Of a DNA stretch of 8,202 nucleotides, positions 1 through 6,155 are shown piece after piece. Under the pieces are notes generated by a model that was not told where the DNA came from, searched no databases, and worked only from the letters and a program-made list of their open reading frames with translations. The stretch is taken from positions 4,739 through 12,940 of the forward strand of contig WQRM01000022.1 in NCBI GenBank assembly GCA_009786735.1, in the 5' to 3' direction. How positions within the stretch are numbered: position 1 is the stretch's first letter; each line of letters starts with the position of its first letter. The position numbers were made by a program, and so were the translations under genes. Source of the stretch: Oscillospiraceae bacterium. Its GTDB lineage: Bacteria; Bacillota; Clostridia; Oscillospirales; Acutalibacteraceae.

Positions 1-789
1 CACAATGCCGTTTGCTCCGCCGCGTTTATCTTCTGCCGTGTGCGGCGCATGGTCGGTGGCGATGCAGTCAATCGTGCCGTCAATCAAGCCTTCCAGCAGC
101 GCTGCTTGGTCGGCTTTGCCGCGGATGGGCGGGTTCATCTTGTAGTTCCCGTTGCCGGGCGGCACCTCTTCATCACACAACACCAGATAGTGCGGTGCGG
201 TTTCGGCAGTCACGCGCACACCATTGCGCTTCGCCTGGCGAATCAGCTCCACACTCAGCGCCGCCGACACATGGCACACGTGCAGATGGCAGCCGGTTTG
301 CGCCGCCAGCTCAAGGTCGCGCGCAAGCGGTTTATACTCACTGGCCGGGTCGTGCGGCGGCAGCGTATCATCCTCGCAGTGCGCGATAATCGGCTTGCCC
401 AGCGCGCAGGCACGTTGCATCGCCTCGCGCATCAGCGCGCTGTCGTTCACGCCAACGCCGTCATCGCTAAAGCCGCACACATGCGGCGCAAGTTCCTCCA
501 TGCGGCTAAGCTCGCCCGAGCCCTTTTGTCCCACCGTGATGCTCCCCACCGGGAACACCGGCAGCTGCGCGTCGCGCTTGATGAGCTCAAGCTGTTGCTG
601 CAAGTTGGGCAAGCAGTCCGGCGCAGGGCACAGGTTAGGCATCGTCACCACCGCGATATAGCCGCCGCGCAATGCCGCCGCGCTGCCGGTTGCGATGGTT
701 TCTTTTGGCGAAAAACCGGGCTCACGGAAGTGCACATGCAAATCCACGAAACCCGGCAATAATATTGTGTTGTTGCGTTGATCTTGCAT
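1..789 (-). CDS. pyrC: Dihydroorotase, 3' end cut by window
   Basis: Catalyses the reversible cyclisation of N-carbamoyl-aspartate to dihydroorotate, step three of pyrimidine synthesis, in the cytosol. The 263 codons seen carry the amidohydrolase motifs in order: metal-binding HVH (residues 18-20) followed by FREPG, GFSDDG (106-111), AHCED (136-140), LHVCHVSA (169-176), ETAPH (196-200), KMNPPIR (217-223) and the catalytic DHAPH (246-250). The stop lies beyond base 1. The start at 789 has TGGAGGT five bases upstream and a strong promoter 22 bases away. The protein begins only about 12 residues before the PGFVDLHVH strand, so it lacks the roughly 40-50 residue N-terminal sandwich strands of most class I enzymes. 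I believe such short forms occur in Clostridia, so this is probably natural. Identity is very secure from the motif series. Confidence 0.96.
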   Translation of the reverse strand, partial: MQDQRNNTILLPGFVDLHVHFREPGFSPKETIATGSAAALRGGYIAVVTMPNLCPAPDCLPNLQQQLELIKRDAQLPVFPVGSITVGQKGSGELSRMEELAPHVCGFSDDGVGVNDSALMREAMQRACALGKPIIAHCEDDTLPPHDPASEYKPLARDLELAAQTGCHLHVCHVSAALSVELIRQAKRNGVRVTAETAPHYLVLCDEEVPPGNGNYKMNPPIRGKADQAALLEGLIDGTIDCIATDHAPHTAEDKRGGANGIV

Positions 790-810
790 ACCTACCTCCA
801 CATTGTTTCT

Positions 811-839
811 ATTATAGCACAACGCCGACAAAATGTAAA
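811..839 (-). promoter_or_regulatory. Strong SigA-type promoter of pyrC
   Basis: On the minus strand the -35 hexamer TTTACA (839-834) is separated by exactly 17 bases from a perfect TATAAT (816-811), with the TGn extension just before it. Transcription would start near 804, leaving a leader of only about 15 bases with the ribosome site in it. There is no room for a PyrR-type attenuator between this promoter and pyrC. Confidence 0.85.
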
Positions 840-867
840 GAGAAAAATTTGTGAACGAATGATTGAT

Positions 868-1680
868 TTACCCTGCGAAAAACGTTTTCGAATTTGTTTG
901 AGTATCAATTAAGATAAACTTAATCATCTCTTCGGCATTGAAAAGCAATATTTTTTCTTCTGCGATTTTTTTCATGTCATAAACAGGCTTAATTTTTACT
1001 AGGTCATATCTCTGCTGCTGTTCGTCAATATAGTATAAACCCGCTCCCGAAATTTCGTTGCGTAATTCATTTGGCTTAGCTTGATATTCTTCCTTCAACG
1101 TGTCATTGATATATTGTTTCAAGGATATTTTTTGCTTAGTACGTTCAACAACAACCTCTATATCCTCCCCTATCTCTCGCTGATATTTTGGCTCAAATTC
1201 TACGTCTGCGCTCAAAATGTGAAGTAAGATATCCTCAAAGATTAGCCAATGTTTTTTAATCACGCCTTCTAAATCTTCCGGGCTTGCATCACGAAGAATG
1301 TATTGATTGATACCGTAATACTGGGCGAAGGTGTTTGCACCAGACTGATAGCCTTTCTTAACCACGAAATTTCCCTTGGTATTCACACCTGCACTTGCCT
1401 TGCCCACGTCATATAACACACCAAAAAAGTCTCGAATTCTTCCTATGTCAACAGAATTTTCGTGTTTCTTACATTCGATCAAAACTTGTTGTGTCTGCCC
1501 ATTATTCTCAAATTTCCAGTAAACATCAACCTGATGAGCTTGACCCGATGCTCCTGTCACGTTAACATTATGTTGAACATCTATTGTATTAACACCATAT
1601 TCTGCATCTTTTATGCACTGATAAATTTTTCTCGCGAGTTTTTCATACTCATCTGATGTCATGTTTGATACTGATTTCAT
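868..1680 (-). CDS. Mrr-like restriction endonuclease (PD-(D/E)XK)
   Basis: Predicted 270-residue nuclease. Residues 1-140 look like the Mrr catalytic domain: an N-terminal helix (residues 8-27), then HQVDVYW with Asp52, then VLIECKKH with Glu69-Cys70-Lys71. Together these give the D-x(n)-ExK metal site, followed by a helix VDIGRIRDFFGVL (77-89). Mrr-family enzymes cut foreign, often methylated, DNA. The remaining 130 residues are a mixed helix/strand region I do not recognise. The start at 1680 is chosen because AAGGAG (1693-1688) lies seven bases before it; an upstream in-frame ATG would run into the preceding gene. That Shine-Dalgarno shares the AA of the preceding TAA. Codon use is much more AT-rich than in the flanking genes, suggesting transfer. 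No methylase or specificity subunit is nearby, so it could be a stand-alone type IV-like enzyme. Target unknown. Confidence 0.72.
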   Translation of the reverse strand: MKSVSNMTSDEYEKLARKIYQCIKDAEYGVNTIDVQHNVNVTGASGQAHQVDVYWKFENNGQTQQVLIECKKHENSVDIGRIRDFFGVLYDVGKASAGVNTKGNFVVKKGYQSGANTFAQYYGINQYILRDASPEDLEGVIKKHWLIFEDILLHILSADVEFEPKYQREIGEDIEVVVERTKQKISLKQYINDTLKEEYQAKPNELRNEISGAGLYYIDEQQQRYDLVKIKPVYDMKKIAEEKILLFNAEEMIKFILIDTQTNSKTFFAG

Positions 1681-1687
1681 AGTTTTT

Positions 1688-1693
1688 CTCCTT
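1688..1693 (-). promoter_or_regulatory. Ribosome binding site of the Mrr-like gene
   Basis: AAGGAG seven bases before the ATG at 1680. Its first two bases are the last two of the TAA stop of the preceding glycerophosphotransferase gene, so the nuclease gene is likely co-transcribed and translationally coupled to it. It decides the start against a longer open frame that reaches 1737. Confidence 0.75.
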
Positions 1694-2678
1694 AAAATAA
1701 TTCCGCCACAACCCGCCCACAAGCCCCGCCATCGCACGCGCCCAAGTGATGCCCCACAAACGCCCGGCGAGTCTCGGCGTAGTCTCCCGGCGCGGCAAGC
1801 TCATCCAGCAGAGCGGCAAAATCGTGCACCACAGCGCCCGGCGGCAGCGCACGCAAGTCCGTGAAGAACCCCCGCTCGCTCGCCATGTAGGCATCGTAGT
1901 CCGGCGCAAAAATCACCACTGGCACGTCCGCGCCCGCCGCGCTCACCATGATGGACGAGTAGTCCGTCACCACGCAGCTCACGCGGGCAAGCAGCTCGAA
2001 CAAGTCGTCCTGCGTCGCATCCACCACCCAGTCGGGCAGAACATAGCGCCCACACAGCTTCGGATGCAGACGCACCAGCAGCTTAGCATCGGGCAGCCGC
2101 TCACGAAACGCCTTGAAGTCAAACTGTGCCAGCACCTGCGCGCTATCTTCATCATCCTCACGAAAACTTGGAGCATACAGCACCTGCGGCTCCGGCACAC
2201 GCGGCAACGCTCTTAGGGCATCCCCCGTCGGCGAGCCCAGCGGCAACACGCAGCTTTCGTCCACGCCAAAGGCGGCCGCCCAGTGCGGCGCAATCGCCTC
2301 GGTCGCACACACCACATGGGTGTAGCGGCACGCCTCGGGGAATGGCTCGCCGGCAGCCGCGCCCCAGCGTTTGAGCGCACCGTCGGCATGCCAAAGCTGG
2401 ATCACCCGCGCGCGCTTGCTGAAGCGAAAGCCCGCCAGCGGCGAAAATCCATCGTTGAGCAGCACCGTCCCCGCCGTCGCCAAGTGGAAAATCGTGCTCA
2501 GCCTGCGCCAATTTTCAATGCGTACCACGCGCAGGTCGGTGTGCTCGGCGAGGTAGTCCCCCACCAATCCAAGGCTGCCCCACTGCGGAAACCGCCGCAG
2601 CAGCACAACTTTGCGCCGTTGCAGCGGCAGCACGCGGCACAACGCGAACAAAATAGCAAGCAACCGTTTCATTGGCAT
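1692..2678 (-). CDS. CDP-glycerol glycerophosphotransferase family protein
   Basis: A 328-residue TagB/TagF-type enzyme, expected at the inner face of the membrane, moving glycerol-phosphate (or a related polyol-phosphate) from a CDP donor onto a wall or capsule polymer. Family marks are QLWHADGALKRWG (94-106), LGSPTGD (147-153), LYAPSFRE (167-174), VRLHP (202-206), VVTDYSS (236-242) and a Y-x-x-ERGFF stretch (264-272). His97 and His205 match the two histidines needed in TagF. At 328 residues it is about one catalytic domain, far shorter than bifunctional TagF. The N-terminal Leu-rich stretch could touch the membrane. The start could also be the ATG at 2672, which has AGGAAGG nine bases upstream; both share that site. 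No other wall-polymer gene is in the window, so the exact polymer is unknown. Confidence 0.85.
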   Translation of the reverse strand: MPMKRLLAILFALCRVLPLQRRKVVLLRRFPQWGSLGLVGDYLAEHTDLRVVRIENWRRLSTIFHLATAGTVLLNDGFSPLAGFRFSKRARVIQLWHADGALKRWGAAAGEPFPEACRYTHVVCATEAIAPHWAAAFGVDESCVLPLGSPTGDALRALPRVPEPQVLYAPSFREDDEDSAQVLAQFDFKAFRERLPDAKLLVRLHPKLCGRYVLPDWVVDATQDDLFELLARVSCVVTDYSSIMVSAAGADVPVVIFAPDYDAYMASERGFFTDLRALPPGAVVHDFAALLDELAAPGDYAETRRAFVGHHLGACDGGACGRVVAELF

Positions 2679-2740
2679 TATCCTTCCTGTGATAAACTTT
2701 GGCGCTTTATATTAGATAATGGTATTGGTGTTTTTTGCTT

Positions 2741-2766
2741 CGGGCGGCGCGCCCGCCGCCCCTACA
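2741..2766 (-). repeat. GTAGGGG hairpin repeat, copy a
   Basis: On the minus strand this reads TGTAGGGGCGGC, loop, GCCGCCCG, with stem GGGCGGC/GCCGCCC. It is identical over its length to the copy at 4401-4426, and identity extends a few bases past the head (29 bases in all). It faces copy b head to head across 38 bases. Confidence 0.85.
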
Positions 2767-2804
2767 GGTGGATGTCTCCTGCAAGGCGACGTCAAGCCGC
2801 AACA

Positions 2805-2837
2805 TGTAGGGGTGGCGGGCGCGCCACCCGGGCTACA
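2805..2837 (+). repeat. GTAGGGG hairpin repeat, copy b
   Basis: Plus-strand copy TGTAGGGGTGGC, loop, GCCACCCG. Compared with copy a, one stem base has changed C to T and its partner G to A, so the pairing is kept. Extra outer pairing of TGTAG with CTACA makes a longer stem than in the other copies. Confidence 0.82.
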
Positions 2838-2869
2838 TATCAACTACAAAAGGTTAAATTTTGCGGTCA

Positions 2870-2899
2870 GCATATGTTCCAAGCCCCCGCCCGCATCAA
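2870..2899 (-). repeat. Second interspersed element, copy 1
   Basis: On the minus strand this reads TTGATGCGGGCGGGGGCTTG and ends in ATATGC. It matches the element at 4307-4335 with few differences and one length change. The TGA inside its TTGATG is the stop codon (2898-2896) of the CGGC-domain gene. Confidence 0.55.
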
Positions 2900-3351
2900 T
2901 CCTGCTCCAGATACTCCACCACCCGCCGCTTAATCACGTCGTTCATCTTCAGCCCATGCCTGCAGGCAATGCCCACATAGTCGCGGAAGGTCTCCGCGTC
3001 CAGGCGCGGCGCATGCGTGCCCTTCACCAAGCGAATCTCCGGGTATTCACGCGCAATCATCTCCATGTGTTTGTTCAAAAACGGACACAATGCCACCATG
3101 CAATAGCTAAAATGGATGGTCGTGATGTCAAACTCGGCGAGGGCTTTCACCTTGCGCAAAATTTTCTCTGGGAACGCAAGCGTGGGGCAGCCCGCGCAGC
3201 TGATCATCCCCGCCAGCACCGGCTTGTGCGCGTGGTGCTCCGCAAAGCCGCCGCGATGCTCGTGCAAATCGCGCAGGCAAGGCGCAGCGCAGCAGTCCAT
3301 CTCGCCGGTCGCGTGTGCGCATGTAATGATGCCGATTTTTTCGTTGGTCAT
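2896..3351 (-). CDS. CGGC domain-containing protein
   Basis: A 151-residue cysteine-rich protein of the CGGC family (PF08821), whose members are thought to bind metal; the biochemical role is not established. Conserved features visible are the N-terminal strand with Cys11 (GIITCAH), Cys20/Cys21/Cys25, the CAGC signature at 52-55 followed by Pro, IHFSYC (79-84) with a second Cys89, and a GTH (111-113) after a hydrophobic strand. It has no signal peptide or membrane segment, so it is cytosolic. The start at 3351 has a near-perfect AGGAGGTGA four bases upstream. It lies 19 bases after the lipoprotein gene, so the two are probably co-transcribed. His is frequent near the N-terminus (residues 13, 30, 32, 39, 40, 42), which would add metal ligands. 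Family assignment is good; function is unknown. Confidence 0.8.
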   Translation of the reverse strand: MTNEKIGIITCAHATGEMDCCAAPCLRDLHEHRGGFAEHHAHKPVLAGMISCAGCPTLAFPEKILRKVKALAEFDITTIHFSYCMVALCPFLNKHMEMIAREYPEIRLVKGTHAPRLDAETFRDYVGIACRHGLKMNDVIKRRVVEYLEQD

Positions 3352-3355
3352 GGTG

Positions 3356-3364
3356 TCACCTCCT
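3356..3364 (-). promoter_or_regulatory. Near-consensus ribosome binding site of the CGGC gene
   Basis: AGGAGGTGA, nine bases complementary to the 16S rRNA tail, four bases before the ATG at 3351. The same string GAGGTGACACCATG precedes the lipoprotein gene at 4261. Confidence 0.8.
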
Positions 3365-3370
3365 CTTTGC

Positions 3371-4261
3371 TTATGCCGCCAAGCGCTCGAGCAACGCAGT
3401 CAATTGCTCAACCTCCGTGCCAATCACAAATGCGCGCCCGCCGTAGTCCGCAACGTCAATCATCCGAAACGCGCTGGGCTCAACCACAATCGCATCCACA
3501 TGCCCATCTGCGTAATGCACTTCAACGCGGAACTCGCGACCCATTTGTGCCACACCATAGGAGTGGTGCAGCGGATGCATCACCACACGCACATCCACAT
3601 TGCGCAGTGCCGCGAACAGCGCCGACCATTGCGCTGACGAAAGCATAAAGGCATCGTAAGCGGCGGGGTCGAGTCGCGCCACGGTGATTTCACGCACATC
3701 GGCAAGCTCGCCGGTGACCAAAAACACAGGCGGCATGTCGCAGGGCAGCATAATCGGCTCGCCGCTTTCCAGCTCGCTGATGTCAAACGAGCGCACACCG
3801 CCGTGCCCCATGTTCAGATAAACCCGCCCGCCGTCCACCGCGTGGAATCGGATGCAGGACGGATGCGCTTGCCCTGCACTTTGCACGGTAATCACGCGCC
3901 GTTCATCCAAGTCGTAAATCATCGTGGTAACGCCGCCCATCCAGCCCTCACTAAACACGAAGAAGCGCTCGTTGAGTTGTTGACCAATGCTATGCCACCG
4001 CCAAAGCTCGCCGGAATGCAACAGCGTTTCTTCGCCGGTGGTTTCGTTGCGCAGCCAAAGTTCATTTTCTCGATGGTAGTGTCCGCCTGAAACAAACACG
4101 GTGAGGTTATCGCTCATCGCGCGTTCGAGGTGCGCGGGCGCCGCGGTGGTTAGCTCCACCTGTGTGGTGTGTTGCGTGGTGGGGTCGTTGTGCACCGGCG
4201 CGGGCGCGGCACAGGCTGCCAAAAACAGCAGCAAAATTGCTAGGCATGCAAGTCGTTTCAT
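3371..4261 (-). CDS. Putative secreted lipoprotein, unknown function
   Basis: A 296-residue protein with a classic lipoprotein signal: positive MKR, a hydrophobic stretch, and the lipobox LAAC with Cys17 as the lipid-anchored residue. A Thr/Pro/Ala-rich linker follows (about residues 18-45), as in many exported Gram-positive lipoproteins. The body has repeated short strand patterns (ENELWLRNETTGEETLL, TTMIYDLDERRVITV, VYLNMGHGGVRSFDI), which suggest a beta-propeller-like fold, ending in a separate alpha/beta tail from about residue 215. No catalytic motif is recognised. The start at 4261 is chosen for the signal peptide and for GAGGTGACACC just upstream. The longer open frame to 4504 is only translated hairpin repeat. 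A 6+6 base dyad lies 26-48 bases upstream. Likely co-transcribed with the CGGC gene. Confidence 0.78.
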   Translation of the reverse strand: MKRLACLAILLLFLAACAAPAPVHNDPTTQHTTQVELTTAAPAHLERAMSDNLTVFVSGGHYHRENELWLRNETTGEETLLHSGELWRWHSIGQQLNERFFVFSEGWMGGVTTMIYDLDERRVITVQSAGQAHPSCIRFHAVDGGRVYLNMGHGGVRSFDISELESGEPIMLPCDMPPVFLVTGELADVREITVARLDPAAYDAFMLSSAQWSALFAALRNVDVRVVMHPLHHSYGVAQMGREFRVEVHYADGHVDAIVVEPSAFRMIDVADYGGRAFVIGTEVEQLTALLERLAA

Positions 4262-4287
4262 GGTGTCACCTCGTTCTTGATTACAGT

Positions 4288-4309
4288 TGCCAAACGTGCG
4301 CTGTTGGCA
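4288..4309. promoter_or_regulatory. TGCCAA-N10-TTGGCA dyad, possible operator
   Basis: A perfect 6+6 base inverted repeat centred about 37 bases before the lipoprotein start, where an operator could sit. Its arm overlaps the end of the neighbouring repeat element by three bases, so it may be part of that element instead. No regulator is known. Confidence 0.3.
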
Positions 4310-4335
4310 TATCCTCAAACCCCCGCCCACATCAA
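4307..4335 (-). repeat. Second interspersed element, copy 2
   Basis: On the minus strand this reads TTGATGTGGGCGGGGGTTTG and ends in ATATGC. It matches the copy at 2870-2899. Both copies are in the same orientation. Confidence 0.55.
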
Positions 4336-4348
4336 CCGCAACCTCGCG

Positions 4349-4373
4349 TGTAGGGGCGGCAACCTGCCGCCCG
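4349..4373 (+). repeat. GTAGGGG hairpin repeat, copy c
   Basis: Plus-strand TGTAGGGGCGGCA, loop ACC, TGCCGCCCG. The stem is eight perfect pairs with a three-base loop. It forms a tail-to-tail pair with copy d, 27 bases away. Confidence 0.85.
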
Positions 4374-4400
4374 TCATGCTTGATGCCGTGCGCAAACTTC

Positions 4401-4426
4401 CGGGCGGCGCGCCCGCCGCCCCTACA
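4401..4426 (-). repeat. GTAGGGG hairpin repeat, copy d
   Basis: Minus-strand copy, identical to copy a at 2741-2766. Identity without such a sequence being coding points to recent copying or conversion between sites 1.6 kb apart. Confidence 0.85.
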
Positions 4427-4459
4427 GGTTGCGGCTCGCAGCAAGGTTGATGAAATGCT

Positions 4460-4484
4460 CGGGCGACCACAGGTCGTCCCTACG
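4460..4484 (-). repeat. GTAGGGG hairpin repeat, copy e
   Basis: Minus-strand CGTAGGGACGACC, loop TGT, GGTCGCCCG. One A.C mismatch interrupts the stem, so this copy is slightly decayed. Same orientation as copy d; head to head with copy f. Confidence 0.75.
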
Positions 4485-4522
4485 AGAACGTGAGCAAAGC
4501 TCAATTCCCGCAGATGGTTGGG

Positions 4523-4567
4523 CGGCCTTTGGCCGAATTACGCGTAGGGGCGAGCTTCGCTCGTCCG
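4523..4567 (+). repeat. 45-base double-hairpin repeat, copy f
   Basis: Begins with the palindrome CGGCCTTTGGCCG (4523-4535), then an 8-base spacer, then GTAGGGGCGAG, loop, CTCGTCCG (4544-4567). It has the same order and exact length as the unit at 6563-6607 in the other orientation. The larger hairpin lies inside the VOC gene and encodes its residues 135-142 on the minus strand. Confidence 0.82.
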
Positions 4568-4969
4568 CACCGCTCCCATCTCCTGCGAAAACCGCAGCAA
4601 ATATCCATCCGGGTCTTGCACCAAAAACTCTTTGAGCCTGTGCAAGGTTTCGTTTTCGCGGTACTCCACCTCTTCAATGTCGCGGAACAAAGCGTATCCG
4701 TTTGCGGTAAGCTTGTTGCGCAACGCCTCAACATCGTCCGACGCAATTTGCAGGTTAATACCACGCCCAAACGGATGCTCCAGCTTGCCGGTTGCCCAGT
4801 GTCCATTCACCTGCTCCAGCATGATTTGCGCGCTGCCATAAGAAATGAACGCAAACTGACTTTCCGCACGCGCATAGTCCAGCGTGAAGCCCAATGCATC
4901 CAAGTAAAACCGTTTAGACGCAGCCAAGTCGCTGACCGATAACTCCGGCACCAGTGCGTTGAATCGCAT
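4538..4969 (-). CDS. VOC (glyoxalase/bleomycin resistance) family protein
   Basis: A 143-residue single vicinal-oxygen-chelate domain. The N-terminal half has NALVPELSVSDLAASKRFY followed by LGF (residues 4-28). The C-terminal half has the second beta-alpha repeat and ends in FLVQDPDGYLLRF (115-127), typical of bleomycin-resistance-like members. These bind or modify small molecules; without conserved first-strand His I would not call it a metal glyoxalase, and the substrate is unknown. It probably dimerises. The start at 4969 lies four bases after the stop of the membrane gene, with GGGTGAG overlapping that stop; an in-frame ATG at 4984 is less likely. The last residues, 135-142, are translated from a hairpin repeat, so the natural domain ends near residue 133. 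It is the last gene of a four-gene run. Confidence 0.82.
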   Translation of the reverse strand: MRFNALVPELSVSDLAASKRFYLDALGFTLDYARAESQFAFISYGSAQIMLEQVNGHWATGKLEHPFGRGINLQIASDDVEALRNKLTANGYALFRDIEEVEYRENETLHRLKEFLVQDPDGYLLRFSQEMGAVRTSEARPYA

Positions 4970-4973
4970 CGTC

Positions 4974-5393
4974 TCACCCGCCATCTTTATTTTTACCGCC
5001 AAGCGTTCGAGCAGCCAACACCGCCGTCACAGCCACACAAACCAGCATCAACACAGTAGTAACCATCATGTTGATGGTCATGGCGCGCATGTCGGCGGAA
5101 GGTTGCTGCAAAATCAAACTGCCCACGATGTGCCGCGCCACGAACACAACCAGTAGCACAAACATCGGCCAAGTTAGCCGCACATGCTTGAGTTTGCATA
5201 TCACCACAATAGCAGCGCCCACAATCACACACACCAATACCATCGACAGCCAAAAGGTTATGCCCTGCGTGTGCACGACCAAACCGGTAGGCACGCCCGC
5301 AACGTCCAGTTGTTGAACAAGCTCCAGCGGCATGACGGCAAGCAGAGAGGCGGCAAGCAGTTGTAGCCAAGTGAATACACGCAATCGTTTCAT
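4974..5393 (-). CDS. Small integral membrane protein, unknown function
   Basis: A 139-residue protein with four predicted membrane helices at about residues 8-28, 45-67, 74-95 and 106-130. The loops are short, the N-terminus is basic (MKRLR) and the C-terminal tail is GGKNKDGG. The basic starts (MKR, KLKH) suggest the N-terminus is inside. I do not recognise the family. Its ATG overlaps the tcdA stop in an ATGA, so translation is coupled; GGGGGA about six bases upstream is the ribosome site. The VOC gene follows after four bases. Codon use and base composition match tcdA, so it is part of the resident operon rather than an insert. Confidence 0.75.
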   Translation of the reverse strand: MKRLRVFTWLQLLAASLLAVMPLELVQQLDVAGVPTGLVVHTQGITFWLSMVLVCVIVGAAIVVICKLKHVRLTWPMFVLLVVFVARHIVGSLILQQPSADMRAMTINMMVTTVLMLVCVAVTAVLAARTLGGKNKDGG

Positions 5394-6154
5394 GGTGTGT
5401 CCCCCTTCGTTAAGCCGTTCACAACCTCACCGGCAAGAATCAACCCCGCCACGCTCGGCACAAACGCCACGCTGCCCGGTATCGCCCGGCGGTGCGTGCA
5501 TTTGCGCGACACATCCGGCGGACAAACGCAGTGGGCACGGCAGCTCGTGCGCATGTCCTCTTGCGGCTCAATGGGCGGTTCCTTCGAGTACACCACCTTG
5601 AGCTTGCTCACCCCGCGTTTGCGTAGCTCGTTGCGCATCACACGCGCGAGCGGGCACACGCTGGTGGCGAAGATGTCCGCGACCTCAAAGGCGGCGGCAT
5701 CAAGCTTGTTGCCCGCGCCCATGCAGGCAATCAGCGGCACACCAAGCCGAAACGCCCGCTCGGCAAGATCAAGCTTAGCGCTCATGGTGTCCACCGCATC
5801 GATGATGTAGTCATACTGCGCTAGGTCGATGGTGTCAGCGTTCTCGGGCAGATAGAACATCTGGTGGGTGTTGACGATGCAGTCCGGGTTGATTTCGTGC
5901 ACGCGTGTGCGCGCGGCATCCACTTTATAGTGCCCGACGGTGGCATGGGTGGCGTGCAGCTGGCGGTTGATGTTGGTGAGGCACACGCGGTCGTCGTCGA
6001 ACAGATCAAGGGTTCCAACGCCACTGCGAGCGAGTGCCTCCACGGCGTAGCCACCCACGCCGCCGATGCCGAACACGGCCACACGGGCGCGGGCGAGCTT
6101 GTCCATTCCTTCCTCGCCGAGGAGGATTTGGGTACGGGAAAATTGGTTGAGCAT
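5390..6154 (-). CDS. tcdA: tRNA threonylcarbamoyladenosine dehydratase
   Basis: An E1-like, ATP-dependent enzyme that cyclises t6A at position 37 of ANN-decoding tRNAs to ct6A, in the cytosol. Of 254 residues, the N-terminal half is a nucleotide-binding fold: GIGGVGG (29-35), LFDDDRV (51-57), NINRQ (61-65) and Lys78, then IIDAVDT (117-123). The C-terminal part has CMGAGNKLD (144-152), SKEPP, a Cys-rich run (Cys205, 209, 211, 219) likely to bind zinc or form a structural site, and GSVAFVPSVAGL (228-239). All key ThiF-fold residues are present. The start at 6154 lies one base after the yjbR-like stop and matches the family N-terminus (NQFSRTQILLGEEG). Its own ribosome site is weak, so coupling to yjbR is likely. 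An E1-like MoeB/ThiF is the alternative, but the C-terminal pattern favours TcdA. Confidence 0.92.
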   Translation of the reverse strand: MLNQFSRTQILLGEEGMDKLARARVAVFGIGGVGGYAVEALARSGVGTLDLFDDDRVCLTNINRQLHATHATVGHYKVDAARTRVHEINPDCIVNTHQMFYLPENADTIDLAQYDYIIDAVDTMSAKLDLAERAFRLGVPLIACMGAGNKLDAAAFEVADIFATSVCPLARVMRNELRKRGVSKLKVVYSKEPPIEPQEDMRTSCRAHCVCPPDVSRKCTHRRAIPGSVAFVPSVAGLILAGEVVNGLTKGDTP

Positions 6155-6155
6155 G

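Larger units (their letters stand above)
2679..2895. other. Intergenic gap with two inverted hairpin repeats
   Basis: This 217-base gap separates the CGGC-domain gene from the glycerophosphotransferase gene. It holds two copies of the GTAGGGG hairpin repeat facing each other, and the start of a 30-base element that runs into the CGGC stop codon. The rest is AT-richer and must hold the promoter of the glycerophosphotransferase gene if there is one. A TAATATAAA stretch near 2709-2717 on the minus strand could be a -10 region, but I see no convincing -35. No open frame here looks coding. Confidence 0.6.
4262..4537. other. Intergenic repeat cluster
   Basis: This 276-base gap between the VOC gene and the lipoprotein gene is mostly repeats: hairpin copies c, d, e and the small-hairpin part of f, a 29-base second element, and a TGCCAA/TTGGCA dyad. 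I see no gene and no clear promoter. The hairpins lack a following T-run on the minus strand, so they are not obvious intrinsic terminators. Confidence 0.7.

Noticed and set aside
40..762. Long plus-strand open frame opposite pyrC
   Set aside because: It lies antisense to an unmistakable dihydroorotase. Its His/Arg/Ala-rich product is typical of a GC-rich shadow frame.
2741..2837. Repeats a and b as an intrinsic terminator
   Set aside because: The hairpins are strong but no T-run follows on the strand being transcribed; the only T-run precedes the hairpin on the plus strand.
2719..3648. 309-residue plus-strand frame across repeats, the CGGC gene and the lipoprotein gene
   Set aside because: It runs through hairpin repeats and opposite two well-supported genes, and its product shows no domain.
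4262..4504. N-terminal extension of the lipoprotein to 4504
   Set aside because: The added 81 residues are translated repeat sequence, and the lipoprotein signal and ribosome site mark 4261 as the start.
4349..4567. Repeat cluster as a CRISPR array
   Set aside because: Copies alternate in orientation, spacing is uneven, and the sequence is palindromic with changes in the stem; there are no cas genes.
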